A stretch of 64,000 nt of DNA from Lolium rigidum (lineage: Eukaryota; Streptophyta; Magnoliopsida; Poales; Poaceae), in assembly GCF_022539505.1 (NCBI RefSeq), contig NC_061508.1, positions 347,275,484 through 347,339,483 on the forward strand. The letters run 5' to 3'. Made by a program: the position numbers and the translations under genes. Under the pieces are notes generated by a model. The model did no database searches. It worked only from the letters and a program-made list of their open reading frames with translations, and had not been told where the DNA came from. Below are positions 42,059 to 53,856 of the stretch, one piece after another (the first letter of the stretch is position 1; each line of letters starts with the position of its first letter).

Positions 42059-43763
42059 TGATACGTCTCCGACGTATCGATAATTTCTTATGTTCTATGC
42101 CATATTATTGATGATACCTACATGTTTTATGCACACTTTATGTCATATTCGTGCATTTTCTGGAACTAACCTATTAACAAGATGCCGAAGTGCCGGTTCC
42201 TGTTTTCTGCTGTTTTTGGTTTCAGAAATCCTAGTAACGAAATATTCTCGGAATTGGACGAAACGAAGACCCAGGTTCCTATTTTCACCGGAAGCATCCA
42301 GAACACCCGGGAAGGACCGGAGGGGGGCATCGGGCCCCCGGACCATAGGCCGGCGCGGCCCGGGCCCTGGCCGCGCCGCCATATGGTGTGGCCCCCCCTT
42401 CGACCCTCCTGCGCCGCCTCTTCGCCTATATAAAGCCTCCGTCGCGAAACCCCTGAGGCGAAAAACTACGATACGGAAAACCTTCCAGAGCCGCCGCCAT
42501 CGCGAAGCCAAGATCTGGGGGACAGGAGTCTCTGTTCCGGCACCCTGCCGGAGCGGGGAAGTGCCCCCGGAAGGCTTCTCCATCGACACCGCTGCCATCT
42601 CCACCGCCATCTTCATCACCGCTGCTGCTCCCATGAGGAGGGAGTAGTTCTCCATCGAGGCTCGGGGCTGTACCGGTAGCTATGTGGTTCATCTCTCTCC
42701 TATGTGCTTCAATACAATAATCTCATGAGCTGCCTTACATGATTGAGATTCATATGATGATGCTTGTAATCTAGATGTCATTATGCTAGTCAAGTGAGTT
42801 TTACTTATGTGATCTCCGGAGACTCCTTGTCCCACGTGTGTAAAGGTGACGAGTGTGTGCACCGTGTGGGTCTCTTAGGCTATATTTCACAGAATACTTA
42901 TTCACTCGTTGAATGGCATAGTGAGGTGCTTATTTATATCTCTTTATGATTGCAATGTGTTTTGTATCACACTTTATCTATGTGCTACTCTAGTGATGTG
43001 TTATTAAAGTAGTTTATTCCTCCTGCACGTGTGCAAAGGTGACAGTGTGTGCACCGTGTTAGTACTTGGTTTATGCTATGATCATGATCTCTTGTAGATT
43101 GCGAAGTTAACTATTGCTATGATAATATTGATGTGATCTATTCCTCCTACATATGCATGAAGGTGACAGTGTGCATGCTATGCTAGTACTTGGTTTAGTC
43201 TTTTGATCTATCTTACACTAAAGGTTACTAAAATATGAGCATTATTGTGGAGCTTGTTAACTCCGGCATTGAGGGTTCGTGTAATCCTACGCAATGTGTT
43301 CATCATCCAACAAGAGTGTAGAGTATGCATTTATCTATTTTGTTATGTGATCAATATTGAGAGTGTCCACTAGTGAAAGTCTATTCCCTAGGCCTTGTTC
43401 CTAAATACTGCTATCGCTGCTTGTTTACTGTTTCTTTGCGTTACTACTGCTGCGTTACTACTGCTTGTTTACTGTCCTGGGCAAAGCACTTTTCCGGTGC
43501 CGTTGCTACTACTTATTCATACCACCCGTATTTCACTATCTCTTCGCCGAACTAGTGCACCTATTAGGTGTGTTGGGGACACAAGAGACTTCTTGCTTTG
43601 TGGTTGCGAGGGTTGCATGAGAGGGATATCTTTGACCTCTTCCTCCCCGAGATCGATAAACCTTGGGTGATCCACTTAAGGGAAACTTGCTGCTGTTCTA
43701 CAAACCTCTCGCTCTTGGAGGCCCAACACCTGTCTACAAGAATAGAAGCTCCCGTAGACATCA
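42059..43763 (+). mobile_element. 5' LTR of complete element (1705 bp)
   Basis: It starts TGATACGTCTCCGACGTATC and ends GCTCCCGTAGACATCA. TATATAAA at 42427-42434 is the likely promoter TATA box for the element transcript. Confidence 0.92.
42427..42434 (+). promoter_or_regulatory. LTR TATA box
   Basis: CGCCTATATAAAGCCTCC in the 5' LTR, identical at 47631-47638 in the 3' LTR and present as CGCCTATATATG in other family members. Confidence 0.7.
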
Positions 43764-43773
43764 AGCACTTTTA

Positions 43774-43791
43774 CGGCGCCGTTGCCGGGGA
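43774..43791 (+). promoter_or_regulatory. Primer binding site, tRNA-Asp type, one mismatch
   Basis: CGGCGCCGTTGCCGGGGA begins 10 nt after the LTR. It differs from the expected TGGCGCC... at the first base. A second partial copy (TTTTCGGCGCCATTG) follows near 43848. Confidence 0.7.
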
Positions 43792-43929
43792 GGAAAGGTA
43801 AAAAGGCACTCATACTCCGGTTCCAGGTAACGAGTACTTTTTCGGCGCCATTGTGTTTGTGCTCGAAGCTATTTCCTTTAGATCCTGCAATTGCATCTTT
43901 TTGTTTCTTGTTTACACTAGTTTGGCATA

Positions 43930-44677
43930 ATGGACAACAATGAGCTTCTTATTCTATTTCCTGATTTAAAACATGGATTGTTTGATGCGAAAATTAAAAA
44001 ACCTATGGAATCTTATTTGCATGCTCGGTAGTAATATTAGTATGAACGCTTTGAATACCATTGTTGCTAATGATATAGAAAATTCTAAGCTTGGGGAGGT
44101 CGGTTTTGATGAAAATGATCTCTTTAGCCCTCCGGGTATTGAGGAGAAAGTTTATGTTGACTATGATATGCCTCCCATTTATGATGATTATAATGATAGT
44201 GGTCTTTTGGTGCCGCCTACTATGGAGGATAAAGTTTATTATGATGATATTATGCCTCCTATATTTGATGATGAGAATAATAATGATAGCTACTTTGTTG
44301 AATTTGCTCCCACTACAACTAATAAAATTGATTATGCCTATGTGGAGAGTAATAATTTTATGCATGAGACTCATGATAAGAATGCTTTATGTGATAGTTA
44401 TATTGTTGAGTTTGCTCATGATACTACTGAAAGTTATTATGAGAGAGGAAAATATGGTTGTATAAATTTTCATGTTACTAAAACACCTCTCTATGTGCTG
44501 AAATTTTTGAAGCTATACTTGTTTTGTCTTCCTATGCTTGTTACTTTGCTCTTCATGAACTTGTTTATTTACAAGACTCCTATGCATAGGAAGCATGTTA
44601 GACTTAAATTTGTTTTGAATTTGCCTCTTGATGCTCTCTTTTGCCTCAAATACTATTTCTTGCGAGTGCGTCATTAA
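43930..44677 (+). pseudogene. Retroelement-borne ORF, second copy, one frame break
   Basis: It is homologous to 19655-20404. The first ~33 codons (MDNNELLILFPDLKHGLFDA...) start at 43930. An extra base or two near 44029 (CATGCTCGGTAGTAAT) shifts the frame, and the remaining ~215 residues are open to 44677. The two acidic PPIYDD/PPIFDD units, the VEFAHDTTESYYERGKYG block and the hydrophobic C-terminus (CLPMLVTLLFMNLFIY) are all kept. Apart from this one shift there is no internal stop, so it may be a consensus error in an intact ORF. Confidence 0.7.
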
Positions 44678-45374
44678 AACTGCTGAGCCCATCTTAATGG
44701 CTATAAAGAAAGAACTTCTTGGGAGATAACCCATGTGTTATTTTGCTACAGTACTTTGTTTTATATTTGTGTCTTGGAAGTTGTTTACTACTGTAGCAAC
44801 CTCTCTTTATCTTAGTTTTGTGTTTTGTTGTGCCAAGTAAAGTCTTTGATAGTAAAGTAAGTACTAGATTTGGATTACTGCGCAGTTCCAGATTTCTTTG
44901 CTGTCACGAATCTGGGTCTAATTCTCTGTAGGTAACTCAGAAAATTAAGCCAATTTACGTGAGTGATCCTCAGATATGTACGCAACTTTCATTCAATTTG
45001 AGCATTTTCGTTTGAGCAAGTCTGGTGGCCTAATAAAATCAATCTTTACGGACTGTTCTGTTTTGACAGATTCTGTCTTTTATTTCGCATTGCCTCTTTT
45101 GCTATATTGGATGTATTTCTTTGATCCATTAATGTCCAGTAGCTTTATGCAATGTCCAGAAGTGTTAAGAATGATTGTGTCACCTCTGAACATGTGAATT
45201 TTTATTATGCACTAACCCTCTAATGAGTTGTTTCGAGTTTGGTGTGGAGGAAGTTTTCAAGGATCAAGAGAGGAGTATGATGCAATATGATCAAGGAGAG
45301 TGAAAGCTCTAAGCTTGGGGATGCCCCGGTGGTTCACCCCTGCATATTCTAAGAAGACTCAAGCGTCTAAGCTT

Positions 45375-45395
45375 GGGGATGCCCAAGGCATCCCC
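45375..45395. repeat. Perfect 9-bp hairpin in the element tail (copy C)
   Basis: GGGGATGCC-CAA-GGCATCCCC, preceded by TAAGCTTGGGGATGC, a duplicate of the polypurine tract. Another AAGCTTGGGGATGCCCC occurs at 45311. Confidence 0.85.
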
Positions 45396-47248
45396 TTCTT
45401 CATCGACAACATTATCAGGTTCCTCCCCCGAAACTATATTTTTATTCCGTCACATCTTATGCACTTTGCTTGGAGCGTCGGTTTGTTTTTGTTTTTGTTT
45501 TGTTTGAATAAAATGGATCCTAGCATTCACTTTATGGGAGAGAGACACGCTCCGCTGTAGCATATGGACAAATATGTCCTTAGGCTCTACTCATAGTATT
45601 CATGGCGAAGTTTCTTCTTCGTTAAATTGTTATATGGTTGGAATTGGAAAATGCTACATGTAGTAACTCTAAAATGTCTTGGACAATTTGATACTTGGCA
45701 ATTGTTGTGCTCATGTTTAAGCTCTTGCATCATATACTTTGCACCCATTAATGAAGAAATACTTAGAGCTTGCTAATTTGGTTTGCATATTTGGTTTCTC
45801 TAGAGTCTAGATAACATCTAGTATTGAGTTTTGAACAACAAGGAAGACGGTATGGAGTCTTATAATGTTTACAATATGTCTTTTATGTGAGTTTTGCTGT
45901 ACCGTTCATCTTTGTGTTTGTTTCAAATAACCTTGCTAGCCTAAACCTTGTATCGAGAGGGAATACTTCTCATGCATCCAAAATACTTGAGCCAACCACT
46001 ATGCCATTTGTGTCCACCATACCTACCTACTACATGGTATTTATCCGCCATTCCAAAGTAAATTGCTTGAGTGCTACCTTTAAAATTCCATCATTCACCT
46101 TTGCAATATATAGCTGATGGGACAAATAGCTTAAAAACTATTGTGGTATTGAATATGTACTTATGCACTTTATCTCTTATTAAGTTGCTTGTTGTGCGAT
46201 AATCATGCTTCTGGGGACGCCATCAACTATTCTTTGTTGAATATCATGTGAGTTGCTATGCATGTCCGTCTTGTCTGAAGTAAGAGAGATCTACCACCTT
46301 AATGGTTGGAGCATGCATATTGTTAGAGAAGAGCATTGGGCCGCTAACTTAAGCCATGATTCATGGTGGAAGTTTCAGTTTTGGACATATATCCTCAATC
46401 TCATATGAGAATAATAATTGTTGCCACATGCTTATGCATTAAAGAGGAGTCCATTATCTGTTGTCCATGTTGTCCCGGTATGGATGTCTAAGTTGAGAAT
46501 AATCAAAAGCGAGAAATCCAAAATGCGAGCTTTCTCCTTAGACCTTTGTACAGGCGGCATGGAGGTACCACATTGTGACACTTGGTCAAAACATGTGCAT
46601 TGCAAAGATCCGGTAGTCCAAGTTAATTAGGACAAGGTGCGGGCACTATTAGTATACTATGCATGAGACTTGCAACTTGTAAGATATAATGTACATAACT
46701 CATATGCTTTATTACTACCGTTGACAAAATTGTTTCATGTTTTCAAAATAAAAGCTCTAGCACAAATATAGCAATCGATGCTTTCCTCTTTGAAGGACCA
46801 TTCTTTTTACTTTTATGTTGAGTCAGCTCACCTATCTCTCTCCACCTCAAGAAGCAAACACTTGTGTGAATCAGTGCATTGATTCCTACATACTTGCATA
46901 TTGTACCTGTTATATTACTCTATGTTGACTATTATCCATGAGATATACATGTTATAAGTTGAAAGCAACCGCTGAAACTTAATCTTCCTTTGTGTTGCTT
47001 CAATACCTTTACTTTGATTTATTGCTTTATGAGTTAACTCTTATGCAAGACTTATTAATACTTGTCTTGAAGTACTATTCATGAAAAGTCTTTGCTTTAT
47101 GATTCACTTGTTTACTCATGTCATTACCATTGTTTTGATCGCTGCATCCACTACATATGTTTACAAATAGTATGATCAAGGTTATGATGGCATATCACTT
47201 CGAAATTATCTTTGTTATCGTTTTACCTGCTCGGGACGAGCGTAACTA

Positions 47249-47262
47249 AGCTTGGGGATGCT
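47249..47262 (+). promoter_or_regulatory. Polypurine tract before 3' LTR
   Basis: AAGCTTGGGGATGCT abuts the LTR start at 47263. The same sequence precedes the LTRs at 9687, 41603 and, inverted, 51232. Confidence 0.65.
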
Positions 47263-48963
47263 TGATACGTCTCCGACGTATCGATAATTTCTTATGTTCT
47301 ATGCCATATTATTGATGATACCTACATGTTTTATGCACACTTTATGTCATATTCGTGCATTTTCCGGAACTAACCTATTAACAAGATGCCGAAGTGCAAG
47401 TTCCTGTTTTCTCGCTGTTTTTGGTTTCGTAAATCCTAGTAACGAAATATTCTCGAATTGGACGAAACGAAGACCCAGGTTCATATTTTCACCGGAAGCA
47501 TCCGGAACACCCGAGAAGGACCGAGAGGGGGCACTGGGCCCCCAGACCATAGGCCGGCGCGGCCCAGGCCCTGGCCGCGCCGCCATATGGTGTTGCCCCC
47601 CCTTCGACCCTCCTGCGCCGCCTCTTCGCCTATATAAAGCCTCCGTCGCGAAACCCCTGAGGCGAAAAACTACGATACGGAAAACCTTCCAGAGCCGCCG
47701 CCATCGCGAAGCCAAGATCCGGGGGACAGAGTCTCCGTTCCGGCACCCTGCCGGAGCGGGGAAGTGCCCCCGAAGGCTTCTCCATCGACACCGCTGCCAT
47801 CTCCACCGCCATCTTCATCACCGCTGCTGCTCCCATGAGGAGGGAGTAGTTCTCCATCGAGGCTCGGGGCTGTACCGGTAGCTATGTGGTTCATCTCTCT
47901 CCTATGTGCTTCAATACAATAATCTCATGAGCTGCCTTACATGATTGAGATTCATATGATGATGCTTGTAATCTAGATGTCATTATGCTAGTCAAGTGAG
48001 TTTTACTTATGTGATCTCCGGAGACTCCTTGTCCCACGTGTGTAAAGGTGACAGTGTGTGCACCGTGTGGGTCTCTTAGGCTATATTTCACAGAATACTT
48101 ATTCACTGTTGAATGGCATAGTGAGGTGCTTATTTATATCTCTTTATGATTGCAATGTGTTTTGTATCACACTTTATCTATGTGCTACTCTAGTGATGTG
48201 TTATTAAAGTAGTTTATTCCTCCTGCACGTGTGCAAAGGTGACAAGTGTGTGCACCGTGTTAGTACTTGGTTTATGCTATGATCATGATCTCTTGTAGAT
48301 TGCGAAGTTAACTATTGCTATGATAATATTGATGTGATCTATTCCTCCTACATATGCATGAAGGTGACAAGTGTGCATGCTATGCTAGTACTTGGTTTAG
48401 TCTTTTGATCTATCTTACACTAAAGGTTACTAAAATATGAGCATTATTGTGGAGCTTGTTAACTCCGGCATTGAGGGTTCGTGTAATCCTACGCAATGTG
48501 TTCATCATCCAACAAGAGTGTAGAGTATGCATTTATCTATTTTGTTATGTGATCAATGTTGAGAGTGTCCACTAGTGAAAGTCTATTCCCTAGGCCTTGT
48601 TCCTAAATATCGCTATCGCCGCTTGTTTATCGTTTTATCGCGTTACTACTGCTGCGTTACTACCGCTTGTTTATCGTCCCGGGCAAAGCACTTTTCCGGT
48701 GCCGTTGCTACTACTTATTCATACCACCTGTATTTCACTATCTCTTCGCCGAACTAGTGCACCTATTAGGTGTGTTGGGGACACAAGAGACTTCTTGCTT
48801 TGTGGTTGCAGTGGTTGCATGAGAGGGATATCTTTGACCTCTTCCTCCCTGAGATCGATAAACCTTGGGTGATCCACTTAAGGGAAACTTGCTGCTGTTC
48901 TACAAACCTCTGCTCTTGGAGGCCCAACACTGTCTACAAGAATAGAAGCTCCCGTAGACATCA
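47263..48963 (+). mobile_element. 3' LTR of complete element (1701 bp)
   Basis: It matches 42059-43763 closely. Differences include CTG/TCG swaps (43409 versus 48609) and CAG/CGAG or CAAG changes (42848 versus 48049; 43038 versus 48240). Confidence 0.92.
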
Positions 48964-49497
48964 TAGCTCGGGAGGGTTCTGAAGCTCTTCCCGGCACCCT
49001 GCCGGAGGGGAGATCGTCACCGAAGGCCTCTACATCGCCATGCCCACCTCCGAAGTGATGCGTGAGTAGTTCATCCCTGGACTATGGGTCCGTAGCAGTA
49101 GCTAGTAGTTCATCTTGTGAGCTGCCTATCATGATCAAGATCATCATTATGTAATGCTACAGGTAATGTTTGCTGGGATATGATAAATATTGAATACTAT
49201 GTTGAGAACGATTATATATACTATTCATATGTTATTTGTGATCTTGCATGCTTTCCGTTGCTAGTAGATACTCTGGCCAAGTAAATGCTTGTGACTCCAA
49301 GATGGAGTATTTATGCTCGATGGTGGGTTCATGCCTCTGGTTTTCTAGAAGAGTGACAATAACTTCTAAGATTGTAGATGTGTTATTGCTACTAGGGAGA
49401 AAACAACAATGTTTTATCCAAGGGTAATTCTATTGTTTAATTTACACATATTGTTTAATGCGATAATCTGCTGCTTGCAACTTAATACTGGAAGGGG

Positions 49498-49634
49498 TGA
49501 TGTCTACTCGCGCTTCTATTCCTGTAGACAGTGTTGGGCCTCCAAGAGCAGAGGTTCGTAGAACAGCAGCAAGTTTCCCTTAAGTGAATCACCCAATGTT
49601 TATCAAACTCAGGGAGGTAGAAGTCAAAGATATC
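49498..49634 (-). mobile_element. LTR end fragment (TGATGTCTAC type)
   Basis: Plus-strand TGATGTCTACTCGCGCTTCT through CAAAGATATC is the last 137 bp of an LTR of the 9687/42059 type in minus orientation. It is cut at ATATC by the element starting at 49635, and its remainder is not found in the window. Confidence 0.75.
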
Positions 49635-51232
49635 TGATAACGCGTGAAGCACACGTCCGTTGGGAACCCCAAGAGAAAGGTGTGATGCGTACAGCAGCAA
49701 GTTTTCCCCAGTAAGAAACCAAGGTTATCGAACCAGTAGGAGATGAAGGCCACGTGAAGGTTGTTGGTGAAGGAGTGTAGTGCGGCGCAACACCAGGGAT
49801 TCCGGCGCCAACGTGGAACCTGCACAACACAATCAAAATACTTTGCCCCAACTTAACAGTGAGGTTGTCAATCTCACCGGCTTGCTGTAAACAAAAGATT
49901 AAACGTATGGTGTGGAGAATGATGTTTGTTTGCGAAGAACAGCAGAGAATAGAGTTTGCAGTAGATTGTATTTCAGATGTAAAAGAATGGACCGGGGGTC
50001 CATAGTTCACTAGTGGTATCTCTCCAATAATATAAATAGCATGTTGGGTGAACAAATTACAGTTGGGCAATTGACAAATAGAGAGGGCATAACAATGCAC
50101 ATACATATCATGATGACTACTATGAGATTTACTTAGGGCATTACGACAAAGTACATAGACCGCTATCCAACATGCATCTATGCCTAAAAAGTCCACCTTC
50201 GGGTTAGCATCCGCACCCCTTCCAGTATTAAGTTGCAAACAACAGACAATTGCATTAAGTATGGTGCGTAATGTAATCAACACAAATATCCTTAGACAAA
50301 GCATTGATGTTTTATCCCTAGTGGCAACAACACATCCATAACCTTAGAACTTTTTGTCACTGTCCCGCATTCAATGGAGGCATGAACCCACTATCGAGCA
50401 TAAATACTCCCTCTTGGAGTCACAAGTATCAACTTGGCCCGAGCCTCTACTAGCAACGGAGAGCATGCAAGATCATAAACAACACATATATGATAGATCA
50501 ATTAATCAACTTGACATAGTATTCCATATTCATCGGATCCCAACAAACACAACATGTATCATTACAAATAGACGATCTTGATCATGATAGGCAGCTCACA
50601 AGATCTAAACATGATAGCACAAGAGGAGAAGACAACCATCTAGTTACTGCTATGGACCCATAGTCCAAGGATGAACTACTCACGCATCAATCCGGAGGCG
50701 GGCATGAAGATGTGGAGTCCTCCGGTGATGATTCCCCTCTCCGACAGGGTGCCGGAGGCGATCTCCTGAATCCCCCGAGGTGGGATTGGCGGCGGCGGCG
50801 TCTCTGGAACTTTTCTCGTATCGTGGCTCTCGGTACTAGGGCTTTCGCGACGGAGAGAATAAATAGGTGAAGGGGCAGAGTCGGAGGGCGCCCGAGGGGC
50901 CCACCCCACAGGCCGGCGCGACCCCTCCTGGCCGCGCGACCCTAGGGTGTGGGGCCACCTTGGCCCCTCTCCGTCTCTCCTTCGGTGTTCTGGAAGGCTC
51001 TGTGCAAAATAAGACCGTGGGCTTTTGTTTCGTCCAATTCCGAGAATATTTCCTATGTAAGATTTCTGAAACCAAAAACAGCAGAAAACAGGAACTGGCG
51101 CTTCGGCATCTTGTTAATAGGTTAGTGCCGTAAAATGCATCAAAATGATATAAAGTGTATATAAAACATGTGAGTATTGTCATATAACTAGCATGGAACA
51201 TAAGAAATTATAGATAAGTTTGAGACGTATCA
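49635..51232 (-). mobile_element. 3' LTR of the gag/protease-type element
   Basis: It has the same LTR subtype as the solo LTR at 10124-11727: plus-strand TGATAACGCGTGAAGCACAC start and GAGACGTATCA end. The ORF at 49624-50304 is a shadow inside it. Confidence 0.88.
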
Positions 51233-53134
51233 AGCATCCCCAAGCTTAGTTCCTACTCGCCCTCGAGTAGGTAAACGATAACAAGGATAATTTCTGAAGT
51301 GACGTGCTGCTATCATAATCTTGATCAATACTATTGTAAAGCATATGAGATGAATCAAGTGATTCAAAGCAATGGTAAAAATCATGACTAAACAACTGAA
51401 TCATATAGCAAAGACTTTTCATGAATAGTACTTTCAAGACAAGCATCAATAAGTCTTGCATAAGAGTTAACTCATAAAGCAATAGATTCTTAATAGAAGG
51501 TTTTGAAGCAACACAAAGGAAGATATAAGTTTCAGCAGTTGCTTTCAACTTCAACATGTATATCTCATGGATAATTGTCAATACAAAGTAATATGATGAA
51601 TGCAAATAAGCAAGTATGTGAGAATCAATGCACTCAGTTAACACAAGTGTTTGCTTCTAAATTAGAAAGAAGTAGGTAAACTGACTCAACATAAACTAAA
51701 AGAAAGGCCCTTCGCAGAGGGAAGCAGGGATTACTCTTGTGCTAGAGCTTTTTATTTTGAAAACATGAAAATAATTTTGTCAACGGTAGTAATAATTCAT
51801 ATGTGTTATGCATAAAACATCCTATAAGTTGCAAGCCTCATGCATCGAGTACCAATAGTGCTCGCACCTTGTCCTAATTAGCTCGGATTTACATGGATTA
51901 TCATTGCATTACATATGTTTCAACCAATTGTCATAAAGGGGTACCTCTATGTCACATGTACAAAGGTCCAAGGAGATCGATCGCATTTGATTTCTCGTTT
52001 TTGATAAATCTCAACTTGAGGACATCCGTACCGGGACAACATAGAAAACAGATAATGGACTCCTCTTTAATGCTTAAGCATTCAACAACAGATAATATTC
52101 TCACAAGAGATTGAGGATTAATGTCCAAACTGAAACTTCCACCATGATACATGGCTTTGGTTGGCGGCCCAATGTTCTTCTCTAACAATATGCATACTCA
52201 ACCCATTTAATCATGATAAATCACCCTTACTTCAGACAAGACGAACATGCATAGCATCTCACATGATATTCAACAAAGGTGTAATAGTTGATGGCGTCCC
52301 CGAAACATGGTTACCGCTCAACAAGCAACTTAATAAGAGATAAAGTGCATAAGTACATATTCAATACCACAATAGTTTTTAAGCTATTTTCCCATGAGCT
52401 ATGTATTGCAAAGACAAAGAATGAAATTTTAAAGGTAGCACGCAAGCAATTTACTTGGAATGGTAGAAAAATACCACATAGTAGGTAGTTATGGTGGACA
52501 CAAATGGCATGGGTTTTGGCTCAAGGTTTTGGATGCACGAGAAGCATTCCCTCTCAGTACAAGGCTTTGGCTAGCAAGGTTGTTTGAAGCAAACACAAGT
52601 ATGAACCGGTACAGCAAAACTTACATAAGAACATATTGCAAGCATTATAAGACTCTACACTCGTCTCCTTGTTGTTCAAACACTTTTACCAGAAAATATC
52701 TAGACTTTTAGAGAGACCAATCATGCAAACCAAATTTCAACAAGCTCTATGGTAGTTCTTCACTAATAGGTTTAAACTACATGATGCAAGAGCTTAAACA
52801 TGATCTATTTGAGAGTTCAAAACAATTGCCAAGTATCAAATTATTCAAGACCATATACCAATTACCACATGGAGCATTTTCTGTTTCCAACCAAATAGCA
52901 ATGAACGAAGCGGTTTTCAACCTTCGCCATGAACATTAAAAGTAAAGCTAAGAACACCAGTGTTCATATGAAACAGCGGAGCGTGTCTTTCTCCCACACA
53001 AGGAATGCTAGGATCCGAATTTATTAAAAAAAAACAAAAAAAAACATACAGACGCTCCAACTAAAGCATATAAGATGTGACGGAATAAAAATATAGTTTC
53101 ACTAGAGGTGACCTGATAAGTTGTCGATGAAGAA

Positions 53135-53155
53135 GGGGATGCCTTGGGCATCCCC
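53135..53155. repeat. Perfect 9-bp hairpin in the element tail (copy G)
   Basis: GGGGATGCC-TTG-GGCATCCCC, identical in stem to the hairpins at 18944 and 45375. Confidence 0.85.
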
Positions 53156-53856
53156 AAGCTTAGATGCTTGAGTCTTCTTGAAATATGCAGGGATGAACCA
53201 CGGGGGCATCCCCAAGCTTAGACTTTTCACTCTTCTTGATCATATTATATCATCCTCCTCTCTTGACCCTTGAAAACTTCCTCCACACCAAACTCAAAAC
53301 AAACTCATTAGAGGGTTAGTGCATAATCAAAAATTCACATGTTCAGAGAGGACACAATCATTCTTAACACTTCTGGACATTCCTCAAAGTTACTGAAAGT
53401 TAATGGAACAAAGAAATCCATTCAACACAGTAAAAGAGGCAATGTGAAATAAAAGGCAGAATCTGTCAAAACAGAACAGTCCGTAAAGACGAATTTTTTA
53501 GAGGCACTTAACATGCTCAGATGAAGAATCTCAAATTGAATGAAAGTTGCGTACATATCTGAGGATCACTCATGAATTTTCGCAGATTTTTCCGAGTTTC
53601 CTACAGAGAGTTCTACTCAAATTCGTGACAGCTAGAAATCTGTTTCTGCGCAGAAATCCAAATCTAGTATCAACCTTACTACCAAAGACTTTACTTGGCA
53701 CAACAATGCAATAAAATAAAGATAAGGAGAGGTTGCTACAGTAGTAACAACTTCCTAGACACAAATATAAAACAAAAATTTCAGAAATAAAACAATGGGT
53801 TGTCTCCCATAAGCGCTTTTCTTTAACGCCTTTCAGCTAGGCGCAGAAAGTGTAAC

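Larger units (their letters stand above)
42059..48963 (+). mobile_element. Complete non-autonomous Gypsy-like LTR retrotransposon, 6.9 kb
   Basis: 5' LTR 42059-43763, internal region 43764-47262, 3' LTR 47263-48963, target duplication TAGCT at 42054-42058 and 48964-48968. The order is LTR, tRNA-Asp-type primer site, unusual ORF (43930-44677, one frame break), a ~2.6-kb non-coding tail with a perfect hairpin, polypurine tract, LTR. No gag-pol is present. The two LTRs are nearly identical, indicating a young insertion, and most of their differences fall at CAG/CTG sites. Confidence 0.95.
41397..49497 (+). mobile_element. Older LTR element fragment, interrupted by a complete element
   Basis: About 205 bp of internal 3' tail (ending GTTAAGCTTGGGGATGCT) precede an LTR that starts TGATATGTCGCAAACATATC at 41603. 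The LTR runs to 42058, is interrupted by the element at 42059-48963 (target duplication TAGCT), and resumes at 48969 with CGGGAGGGTTCTGAAG, continuing to 49497. There a minus-strand LTR fragment cuts it (CTTAATACTGGAAGGGG). The expected LTR end is not present downstream. Confidence 0.8.

Noticed and set aside
42090..42655. Frames of 185 (plus) and 170 (minus) codons, with a repeat at 47294
   Set aside because: They occur in both LTRs of the complete element; LTR shadow frames.
49624..50304. 226-codon minus-strand frame
   Set aside because: It joins the LTR edge and a different LTR fragment; no conserved domain.
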